From NCBI GenBank assembly GCA_938001865.1, contig CALLAW010000075.1, positions 1 to 55,686 on the forward strand: 55,686 nt of DNA, read 5' to 3'. A program made the position numbers and the translations under genes. Origin of the DNA: an uncultured Saprospiraceae bacterium (lineage in GTDB: Bacteria; Bacteroidota; Bacteroidia; Chitinophagales; Saprospiraceae). Below the pieces are notes generated by a model. That model had not been told where the DNA came from. It searched no databases and saw only the letters and a list, made by a program, of their open reading frames with translations. This document shows positions 16,414-23,573 of the stretch, in pieces; positions within the stretch are counted from its first letter, which is position 1; every line of letters begins with the position of its first letter.

Positions 16414-17457
16414 ATGAAACAACTCTATAATAAGGTAGATAAGACAGTCCTCAAACAACAAATCTTATCAGATAAGAGAGACCGCAAGACTCTCTCATTC
16501 TATGTGTATCAACAATTGCCCAATCCTCAGTTCTTCAGAGATCACTTCTATCTCTTGCTCTCAGAGTGTGAGGTCCTTGGGAGGATCTATGTAGCCAAGG
16601 AGGGTGTCAATGGGCAGATGTCTGTACCTACAGATCGTGTCCAAGACTTCATCGATGCGATGCACTCTATTACCTTCCTGCAAGCTATTCGCCTCAACTT
16701 TGCGATAGAAGATAATGGGAAGTCCTTCTTCAAGTTAGCAATCAAGGTCAGAGATAAGATCGTAGCAGATGGGCTACAAGATGAGACCTTTGATGTAACT
16801 GACAGAGGGACACACCTCAGTGCTGAAGGTTATAATACTCTTGTAAAAGAAAAAAACACTATCGTAGTAGATATGCGTAATCACTATGAAAGTGAAGTTG
16901 GCAAATTCAGACAAGCGATTACACCTGATGTAGAGACATTTAAGGAAGCCCTACCACTCGTAGAGTCATTGCTAGCTGACAAGAAAGATCATAATATCAT
17001 CATGTACTGTACAGGTGGTATCAGATGCGAGAAAGCATCGGCCTACTACAAGCATAAGGGATTCGCTAATGTCTATCAGCTCGAAGGTGGTATCATCGAA
17101 TATGCTCGCCAAGCCAAAGAGCAAGGTATCGAAAATCACTTCATCGGTAAGAACTTTGTCTTCGACGAACGACTAGGAGAACGCATCAGTGAGGAGGTCA
17201 TCTCTAACTGTCATCAGTGTGGCAAGCCATCAGATATCCACCGTAACTGTAGCAATGATGCTTGTCACATCCTCTTTATCCAGTGTGAGAGCTGTGCTGA
17301 TGCCTATAATCATACCTGCTCCACTAAGTGTAAAGATTTCAATGGACTACCACAGGAGGAGAGAGTCAAGCTCAAAGCGACGACAGAGTTTAATGGGACT
17401 AAGTTTGGTAAAGGAAGATACAAAGCTGCGAGGAATGCAGAATTGGATAAGACATAA
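16414..17457 (+). CDS. trhO: tRNA uridine(34) hydroxylase, rhodanese-like
   Basis: Oxygen-dependent hydroxylation of uridine 34 in tRNA, in the YceA/TrhO family. It has 347 residues, close to the E. coli length. An N-terminal UPF0176 domain (about 25-125, GRIYVAKEGVNGQMS) is followed by a rhodanese domain (about 130-235) with the loop IIMYCTGGIRCEKASAYYKHKG, which contains Cys199 and Cys205. A Cys-rich tail follows (NCHQCGKPSD, NCSNDACHILFIQC, CSTKC), probably a zinc-binding module as in other members. A four-codon reading frame overlaps the start (see findings). It converges with the GldE-like gene, leaving only eight bases between the stop codons. Confidence 0.93.
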   Translation: MKQLYNKVDKTVLKQQILSDKRDRKTLSFYVYQQLPNPQFFRDHFYLLLSECEVLGRIYVAKEGVNGQMSVPTDRVQDFIDAMHSITFLQAIRLNFAIEDNGKSFFKLAIKVRDKIVADGLQDETFDVTDRGTHLSAEGYNTLVKEKNTIVVDMRNHYESEVGKFRQAITPDVETFKEALPLVESLLADKKDHNIIMYCTGGIRCEKASAYYKHKGFANVYQLEGGIIEYARQAKEQGIENHFIGKNFVFDERLGERISEEVISNCHQCGKPSDIHRNCSNDACHILFIQCESCADAYNHTCSTKCKDFNGLPQEERVKLKATTEFNGTKFGKGRYKAARNAELDKT

Positions 17458-17465
17458 GTCTATGA

Positions 17466-18722
17466 CTAAACTAGTGGCGGATCAGTATCCGAGACCGCCA
17501 CTGTAATTACTTCGATCTTAGTGTCAGACATCTCTTCGATGGCATAGGTAGTATGGTCATGGATGATCTTCTCTCCGACCTCAGGAATCCTACCAGTATG
17601 AGTCACCAAGAATCCTGACAGTGTCTGATACTCGCCTTCTGGGATGTTGAGTAATTCATATTTCTCATTGAGTTGATCAATCTCTAGTCTGCCAGAGAAT
17701 CTAAATGATCTCTCATCAATCTGCTCTTCGAGGTAATCCTCGGAGTCGTGCTCGTCTTCAATCTCTCCGAAGATCTCTTCGAGGATATCTTCTAGAGTGA
17801 TAATACCAGCAGTACTCCCAAACTCGTCAACTACCACTGCGATAGACGTCTCTTCTCTGATGAAACTGTGTAAGAGGTCATTGAGATTCATTGCCTCTGG
17901 GACAAATGGAATCTCTATCGCGATAGATTGGACAGACTTAGGATTAGTCAAGAGTTGTTGGTGATGCACATACCCGGTAATCTCTTCGATATCATCATCG
18001 ATGAGGATGATACGTGAGAGTTTGGTCTCTTGGATGACTTGGATTAGCTCAGGGATCGTCCCAGTGATATCAAAATGTACAATCTCCGTCCGAGGGACCA
18101 TACAGTCTCTGACCTTACTCTCTTTGAGATTGAGAGCATTAGTCAGTATCTCTTTGTCTATCTGTTCACTTTCTTCAGTGATGTTCTCTTCTAAGTAGTC
18201 CTCTAGGTCTACTTCGCTGAGTCGATAATCAATCTTCTTAGCTTCTACATTGAATATCCTTAGGATCCCATTGGTGATTCCTGTCATGATCCATGTCGGA
18301 AAAGCGAGAAAATATTGAAAAAACACAAGTGGATAAGTCAGTGCTGACAGTACTTGATTAGAGTAAAGACTAAAAAAAGTCTTCGGCAAAAACTCACCAA
18401 ACATCAAGACGATAGCGGTAATGATCAGTGTATAGATGATCAGTGATAACAAGGGATGCTCCGCTAGCCCCGGAAATAATAACTTGAGCCCCGATGTCAT
18501 GAATATCGTCAAGGCAACCAGTGCAATATTGTTCCCAATCAACATGGTACTCAGAAACTTTCGTGGTCTACTGTAGAATTGATTGATGTATTGGCTCTTA
18601 GTAGAGCCTTCTTCGTTCTGGATAGCAATACCGAGCTTATTCGCTGAGACGAATGCGATCTCTGACCCACTAAAGAATGCTGACAGCAAGAGACATATGA
18701 TGATACTGATGATGAGTGTCAT
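17466..18722 (-). CDS. CNNM/CBS-domain membrane protein, GldE-like hemolysin-family
   Basis: Membrane protein of 418 residues in the HlyC/CorC family. A DUF21/CNNM transmembrane domain covers about residues 1-170 (SAFFSGSEIAFVSANK at the start, several hydrophobic helices, FGEFLPKTFFS near 108). Two CBS domains follow (about 195-320, KVRDCMVPRTEIVHFDI, VVVDEFGSTAGIITLEDILEEIFGEI). A CorC_HlyC domain ends the protein (about 335-412). In Bacteroidota this architecture includes GldE, implicated in gliding motility, and putative Mg/Co efflux proteins. The sequence alone does not separate these, so no symbol is given. Confidence 0.9.
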   Translation of the reverse strand: MTLIISIIICLLLSAFFSGSEIAFVSANKLGIAIQNEEGSTKSQYINQFYSRPRKFLSTMLIGNNIALVALTIFMTSGLKLLFPGLAEHPLLSLIIYTLIITAIVLMFGEFLPKTFFSLYSNQVLSALTYPLVFFQYFLAFPTWIMTGITNGILRIFNVEAKKIDYRLSEVDLEDYLEENITEESEQIDKEILTNALNLKESKVRDCMVPRTEIVHFDITGTIPELIQVIQETKLSRIILIDDDIEEITGYVHHQQLLTNPKSVQSIAIEIPFVPEAMNLNDLLHSFIREETSIAVVVDEFGSTAGIITLEDILEEIFGEIEDEHDSEDYLEEQIDERSFRFSGRLEIDQLNEKYELLNIPEGEYQTLSGFLVTHTGRIPEVGEKIIHDHTTYAIEEMSDTKIEVITVAVSDTDPPLV

Positions 18723-18931
18723 GAAACAAAGATAGGCATTTTAGATCTCAATGGGCATACCACCGTGAGTAGTACTCTCTCTGCCTCGAGGATGAGTTTT
18801 TTACACTATTTCACTGAAAAGTAAAATAAAATGCCACTATTTTCAATTGTGTACAATAAATACCAAAAAGTCAAGTTCAAGCAATTGGTAGTTAAAATAT
18901 CTAGCTACTTCACATTTTTATAATTATTACA

Positions 18932-19126
18932 ATGGCTAACGGTACAGTTAAATTTTTCAACGAATCTAAAGGATTCGGTTTCATCACACCTGACGAAGGT
19001 GGAAAAGATGTTTTTGTCCATGCAAGTGGGCTTGATGGCACTATTCTCAACGAAGGAGACAAAGTCTCATATGAAGTAGAGGAAGGTCCAAAAGGATTGA
19101 ATGCAGTAAATGTTTCTCTTTCATAA
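18932..19126 (+). CDS. Cold-shock protein (CspA family)
   Basis: Single-stranded RNA/DNA chaperone of 64 residues made of one cold-shock domain. The RNP1 motif KGFGFITPD is at about residues 13-21 and the RNP2 motif DVFVHAS at about 26-32, with [11 protein letters not shown] at the start. It is monocistronic: more than 200 bases separate it from the divergent upstream gene, and a strong terminator follows 32 bases after the stop. Whether it is cold-induced cannot be told from sequence. Confidence 0.97.
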   Translation: MANGTVKFFNESKGFGFITPDEGGKDVFVHASGLDGTILNEGDKVSYEVEEGPKGLNAVNVSLS

Positions 19127-19157
19127 GAGATATTTACTTTCAATAAAACAATTTTGG

Positions 19158-19188
19158 AGACTCGTCATTGCTGACGAGTCTTTTTTTT
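19158..19188 (+). terminator. Rho-independent terminator of the cold-shock gene
   Basis: AGACTCGTCA pairs perfectly with TGACGAGTCT across the loop TTGC, followed by eight T residues in total. Confidence 0.93.
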
Positions 19189-19462
19189 ATCTCTCCTCTA
19201 CTCTATCCCTCAATTACATAGATTCGATTAGTCAGAGTAACCTTTGCCTAAGCGAATGAAAGAAAATATCCCGTCCCTTTTTTTCATTTGGTATCTCCAA
19301 CGATGAATCATCATTACTAGCTTTACTCTCCTTCCATGTATTGTCTATAGTGTACTGATTGTGAATTCTGCTGTGATTTACTCCTTCTACGCTTTAGAAT
19401 TGTTGAAGAGATTGGTGAGGTTAGCACTCTCTTAGATCACAAGGTGTTACCTTTAACTTTGT
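19189..19462. other. Gene-free stretch between the cold-shock gene and the punA leader
   Basis: No open frame or RNA gene is recognisable. Near the right end is a -7-like element (listed separately). Together with the following structured element, the gap between genes is about 540 bases. Confidence 0.5.
19454..19461 (+). promoter_or_regulatory. -7 promoter-like element upstream of punA
   Basis: TAACTTTG is an exact TAnnTTTG match. It ends one base before the left arm of the inverted repeat, so a transcript starting about six bases later would have the left arm at its 5' end. No convincing -33 TTG is seen. Confidence 0.35.
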
Positions 19463-19636
19463 AGGGTACATCTATTCACACCCTCTCTTGAGCTGGAAGT
19501 AAATAGACAATGTGAGAAGAAGAAGTATAGCCAACGCTAACTAACTGATGATCAATGAAGTATATTACTCTTCTATTCGCTTTAGAAAATTCAGAATTTT
19601 CTGCTCCGACTAGATTGGAGTAAATAGATGTACCCT
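19463..19636 (+). repeat. 174-bp element with 14-bp inverted repeats and nested stems upstream of punA
   Basis: AGGGTACATCTATT (19463-19476) is the exact reverse complement of 19623-19636. Inside are three further stems: 19518-19529 with 19561-19574 (AGAAGA...TCTTCT core, small bulge), AGAAAATT/AATTTTCT at 19584-19602 with a three-base loop, and CTCCGA/TTGGAG at about 19602-19619. The sequence GTAAATAGA occurs twice (19499-19507, 19620-19628), so the left arm's TCTATT could pair with either copy. The right arm ends 34 bases before the punA start. This could be a folded mRNA leader or a small inverted-repeat mobile element (MITE-like); clear target-site duplications are not visible. Confidence 0.6.
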
Positions 19637-19670
19637 CTTTTATTACGTTCAATATTTAAATCTATTATCC

Positions 19671-20501
19671 GTGGATTCTCTCTCTCTCTATGACCGTGCA
19701 TCACAAGCAGCCGATTCTCTTTCCAGTTATGGATCACCGCTGATCGGTGTGATTCAAGGTACTGGACTTAGTAGATTCGCGGGTCAGTTAGTCAATAAGT
19801 TTGCACTTCCTTATGACGATATCCCCTATCTCTCTCAGTCCACTGTGCCTACGCATGAGAGTGTCTGTACGATTGGCAATATTGGGAGTGCTACTGTGAT
19901 TGCATTCTCAGGGAGATTGCATTATTATGAAGGTCATTCGATGTCGGCGGTCACATTTCCCGTAAGGGTAATGCAGCTCCTTGGAGTGAAGTATCTTTTG
20001 ATGTCTAATGCTGCAGGCGGGCTCAATCCTCTCTATACAGATGGCGATCTTGTGATAGTCAGAGATCACATCAACACCTTTCCAGAGAATCCTCTGAGAG
20101 GCGTCAACGATCCTCGCTTGGGTGTCACATTTCCCGACTTGTCGGAGGCATACGCTAAGAGTGTGAGGTCTGCACTGAGTCAGTCTTGTCAAGAGAATGC
20201 TCTATCTCCACTAGAAGGCACTTATCTAGGTCTACAAGGCCCTTCACTGGAGACACCAGCAGAATATCGCTATTATCGACAGATGGGAGCAGACCTTATC
20301 GGTATGTCTACAGTGCCAGAGGTGATCGTTGCGAATCAAGCAGGGATTGAGACTGGAGTTGTGTCAGTTGTGACTAATACATTTGACGCCGATCGGGTCA
20401 ATAAGACTACAATAGATGATGTGATCGCCACTGCAGAGGCTGTAGAGCCGACACTGATCAAAGTCATCACTGATACGATCCACAAGCTCCAAGAGATCTA
20501 G
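19671..20501 (+). CDS. punA: Purine-nucleoside phosphorylase (trimeric, inosine/guanosine type)
   Basis: Cleaves inosine and guanosine with phosphate to the base and ribose-1-phosphate, in purine salvage. The 276-residue length fits the trimeric PNP class. Signatures are GVIQGTGLSRFA (phosphate loop) near residue 25, LMSNAAGGLNP near 110, LGLQGPSLETPAEYRYYRQMGADLIGMSTVPEV near 185-215 with the phosphate/base-site Glu and Met, and VVTNTFD near 236 with the Asn that contacts the purine ring. The start is GTG at 19671; there is no upstream in-frame alternative that would not run into the repeat element. Confidence 0.94.
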   Translation: MDSLSLYDRASQAADSLSSYGSPLIGVIQGTGLSRFAGQLVNKFALPYDDIPYLSQSTVPTHESVCTIGNIGSATVIAFSGRLHYYEGHSMSAVTFPVRVMQLLGVKYLLMSNAAGGLNPLYTDGDLVIVRDHINTFPENPLRGVNDPRLGVTFPDLSEAYAKSVRSALSQSCQENALSPLEGTYLGLQGPSLETPAEYRYYRQMGADLIGMSTVPEVIVANQAGIETGVVSVVTNTFDADRVNKTTIDDVIATAEAVEPTLIKVITDTIHKLQEI

Positions 20502-20674
20502 GATGTTATCCTCGATCTCTCTTATTGAGACTGATACTGCACCTCGGAGTAAATTTTGCATTGATTGCAATAAATTTGAAAAATTAACGCTAAGTTTCAG
20601 TTCTTTGTACGAGAGAGAAATCGTTTGATGGTCAATCATCTGATCTCTATACCCTCCACAAACATCGCTAAGTA

Positions 20675-21349
20675 ATGCAAAAAAGGCAACGATCAATAAA
20701 ACTCTACCTCACAAGTCTCATCACTGGAGTGTGTCTCTTAGGTACTATCACATCTGGGACAAGTCAGATATCCAATCTTACTTGGACAGGCTTTGACCTA
20801 AGAGTGCCGATAGACTCTAAGTCTAGCTTGAGTCTCAAGCCTATCATCCGACATAATCTAGATGGTGATGGATATCAGAATCTCTCACTCGATATCTCAT
20901 ATAAGCGATCATTTGACAGGGGGTACTTTGCACAGATCCTAGGTCGTACATGGTATATGCCTATGGCAAGGTATCGCCAGTTTCTCTGGTTAGATATCGG
21001 GAAGAGTTGGCAGATAGATAAGGTCAAGCTTACGCAAAAATTTAGATTACATGGTGCCTTAGACATCGATGATAACTTCGATGGAGACTTTATCAGATCA
21101 TTTACGCAAGTAGCAGTACCGATCACTGACAACATCAAATTGTCACTTAACTTAGAGCCATGGTTGAGCCTCAATAATAAGATAGAGATCAGCAGATATC
21201 GGATAGAACCAGGACTCATCTACACACTAGCCGATCAATGGACTCTAGGAGCAGTCTACCGATATCAATCTGACTTTGTGATAGAGCCCAATGTCAATCA
21301 AAATCATATCGTGACGACACTCATCTATACTCTACAGAGAGGAGAGTAA
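20675..21349 (+). CDS. DUF2490 family outer-membrane beta-barrel protein
   Basis: Exported protein of 224 residues with a signal peptide (about 1-30) and a mature part of alternating hydrophobic beta-strands. Examples are SLKPIIRHNLDGDGYQNLSLDISYKRSF, RQFLWLDIGKSWQI and GLIYTLADQWTLGAVYRYQSDF. Ending in VTTLIYTL suits a small outer-membrane barrel. The W-x-G-x-D-x-R-x-P start and the repeated YR(Q/Y) motifs fit DUF2490, a family of unknown function common in Bacteroidota. It stands alone after punA, convergent with the DUF2279 gene. Confidence 0.75.
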   Translation: MQKRQRSIKLYLTSLITGVCLLGTITSGTSQISNLTWTGFDLRVPIDSKSSLSLKPIIRHNLDGDGYQNLSLDISYKRSFDRGYFAQILGRTWYMPMARYRQFLWLDIGKSWQIDKVKLTQKFRLHGALDIDDNFDGDFIRSFTQVAVPITDNIKLSLNLEPWLSLNNKIEISRYRIEPGLIYTLADQWTLGAVYRYQSDFVIEPNVNQNHIVTTLIYTLQRGE

Positions 21350-21367
21350 TATCCTGAGTAGATCTAG

Positions 21368-22384
21368 CTAATTATGGAGGAGCAGAAGATGAAAACTCCA
21401 GCCGTCTTGACGATTATACTCGATAGCTGGGGTAGGCCATTTGTAAGCATTGAGGAGTGTACCGAGGGTAGTCAAGAGATGATTGTCAAATTGAATCCCA
21501 GCGAAATCGATATCTGGAGCTAGGTAGAATTGTCTGATTCGTTGCTCAGGGTAGAGATAATTGACACCATCAATTTCCCACGTATTTTCAAATCCTCCGA
21601 AGAGCCCTTGAGCTCCATAGCCAACTGCAATACTCAACCACTGTGGCACGAATTCTAGTCCAAAACGAGATGGATTGATACTTATCCAATACGTCTGAGA
21701 ATTGTAATCTTTAATGAATCTCTGTGGACCATTACTCCCATAGAGGGCTCTATCTCTTACTGACAGGTCCACTACTCTAGAGTCGCCAGTAATCTGATCA
21801 TATATGGTGACATCACCATAGTCTCTGCCAAATCGTGAAGAGATCTTGAACCTTATCCGTTGGTCATCCCATACTGCCTGCTGTGCCACGAATGCCGCCA
21901 TCCCTAGAGTATTAGCAGCAAGGTCAGTCACAGAGAATCCCCACTTATCTGAGAATCCATCAAAGACCTCAACAGCACCTTGAAGTACAAATCCACATGC
22001 CGCTCCATAGAGGAGAGATCCACGCTGAGACATCCCCGTCCATCGTGCAGACTTGTAGCACATCTCACTCTGAAAGTATGTAGTGAACACATGGCCAGCC
22101 TTGTCCATCTGAAGCCACTCCCTGGAGTCATCAAAGAGATGAAATGAGGACTGATCAAACTGTGAGTACCACGTCCGATAGAGCCCAACTCCCGAACTGA
22201 CAAAGACTACTCCTGAGATCCCCATGGCAGTTTTGACCCTTGTGTCATTGAAGGTGGTATCTGGCTCTAAAAGAGCCAAATCGTCATGCCATAGCTGACT
22301 CCAAGTGGGAGAATGCACAAAAAACACCAAAACGAGTGTTAAGAGTGACAGAAATCGCCGAGAATGCAGATGTGAAAATATCAA
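21368..22384 (-). CDS. DUF2279 family protein
   Basis: Protein of 338 residues with a signal peptide (about 1-30, ending PTWSQ). The core from about 75 to 200 holds hydrophobic segments and the DUF2279 pattern: LYRTWYSQFDQSSFHLFDDSREWLQMDKAGH, FTTYF, then GAACGFVLQGAVEVFDGFSDKWGFSVTDLAANTLG. The conserved acidic and His residues suggest a membrane-embedded active site, but the function is unknown. The start is a TTG at 22384; the signal peptide begins only a few residues later, so a downstream start is unlikely. Divergent from the porP-like gene with 49 bases between starts. Confidence 0.85.
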   Translation of the reverse strand: MIFSHLHSRRFLSLLTLVLVFFVHSPTWSQLWHDDLALLEPDTTFNDTRVKTAMGISGVVFVSSGVGLYRTWYSQFDQSSFHLFDDSREWLQMDKAGHVFTTYFQSEMCYKSARWTGMSQRGSLLYGAACGFVLQGAVEVFDGFSDKWGFSVTDLAANTLGMAAFVAQQAVWDDQRIRFKISSRFGRDYGDVTIYDQITGDSRVVDLSVRDRALYGSNGPQRFIKDYNSQTYWISINPSRFGLEFVPQWLSIAVGYGAQGLFGGFENTWEIDGVNYLYPEQRIRQFYLAPDIDFAGIQFDNHLLTTLGTLLNAYKWPTPAIEYNRQDGWSFHLLLLHN

Positions 22385-22433
22385 ATTGGAAAAATGTTTT
22401 ATCTTTCGGTTTAATAACTCACAATAGTCAATT

Positions 22434-23492
22434 ATGTGTATATCTCAACTCAAGTATTCCCTACTTTTTGCTTTGGTGGCGCTAAGTACTCAAGTCGATG
22501 CTCAATTCATCCACTTCACCCATCAAAATATGAATCCTATGATGCTCAATCCAGCTAATACTGGAGGCTTCTATGGGACTGCAAGAGCTAGTGCGGTGAT
22601 CCGTGATCAAGATTGGCAGACTGCCTCAGAGAATCAAGAGTATCAGATGCTCAATGGATCAGTCGATGTCAATATTGACGGTATCGGTCTCAAGAAAGAA
22701 GATTGGATAAGTGCAGGAGTCAACTTTGGAAGACAAGGTCTTACCGCAGATTATACACGTACTGAGATCTATCCAAGTATCGCCTATCACTATGTCCTTG
22801 ATAAGAAGACGATGAGTGATATTGCGATCGGATTCAGTGCTGGTACGATCATCAATAGTCTTGGGCAGAGCCCAGACTTGATCACGCGTAACGGGATCCT
22901 CACAGGGAATGCACAAGATGGTCTCGATATCTTCAATACTGCTCAGAATGGTAGGATTACATCCAATGCAACAGACTATAGTGTAGGTGTCGTGCTTACC
23001 ACTCCCACTGGCAAGTACTCAGGGTTAAAGTTAGGATTATCTATGAGACAACTCTTCAAGCCCAATGTGACATTGAGCGGTGGGAATAATAGGAATCAAG
23101 GATTGAGTAGAAATCTCACAGCATTTGGAATCTACTCGACAGACATCAATGATAGATTGACATTCAAGCCAGGCTTTGTAGTCAACGTACAGAACTCTGC
23201 GAGATATCTCAACCTTCAGACTAACTTCGGGTACTTACTCAATCCTGATAAAGACATCTACCTCAATGCTGGTGTCGGTACTCGAGTACTGACTGACATC
23301 AACTCACTCTTACTCCTCGTAGGTGCAGATATCAGAGACTTCAAGGTAGGACTGAGCTATGATCATCACTTCGGTGCTATGGCTGGAAGCATCGCTAATG
23401 GCCCCGGTGCCGTAGAGCTCTCAGTGGCAAAAATCTTCAAGATCCATAAAAAACCCGAACCACAACCAATCTTACTCTGTCCAAGGCTGTAG
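22434..23492 (+). CDS. PorP/SprF family type IX secretion outer-membrane protein
   Basis: Outer-membrane protein of 352 residues that in related bacteria works with the type IX secretion machinery or in delivery of surface adhesins. Signal peptide about residues 1-23 (VDAQ). The family motifs QFIHFTHQNMNPMMLNPANTGGFYGTARASAVIRDQDW start the mature protein, followed by beta-strands through to the C-terminus. It lies 81 bases upstream of a PorE-like gene, the usual PorP/PorE neighbourhood. Genomes in this phylum carry several PorP paralogues, so which partner protein it serves cannot be said. Confidence 0.93.
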   Translation: MCISQLKYSLLFALVALSTQVDAQFIHFTHQNMNPMMLNPANTGGFYGTARASAVIRDQDWQTASENQEYQMLNGSVDVNIDGIGLKKEDWISAGVNFGRQGLTADYTRTEIYPSIAYHYVLDKKTMSDIAIGFSAGTIINSLGQSPDLITRNGILTGNAQDGLDIFNTAQNGRITSNATDYSVGVVLTTPTGKYSGLKLGLSMRQLFKPNVTLSGGNNRNQGLSRNLTAFGIYSTDINDRLTFKPGFVVNVQNSARYLNLQTNFGYLLNPDKDIYLNAGVGTRVLTDINSLLLLVGADIRDFKVGLSYDHHFGAMAGSIANGPGAVELSVAKIFKIHKKPEPQPILLCPRL

Positions 23493-23573
23493 CCAAATAC
23501 AATACAGAACCATTACGGACACAATCAATACCTAAATCTCTCAGAATATACTCTACTTTATAGTCACGATATT

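Noticed and set aside
18910-19143. Minus-strand frame over the cold-shock gene
   Set aside because: Antisense shadow of a well-supported cold-shock domain followed by its own terminator.
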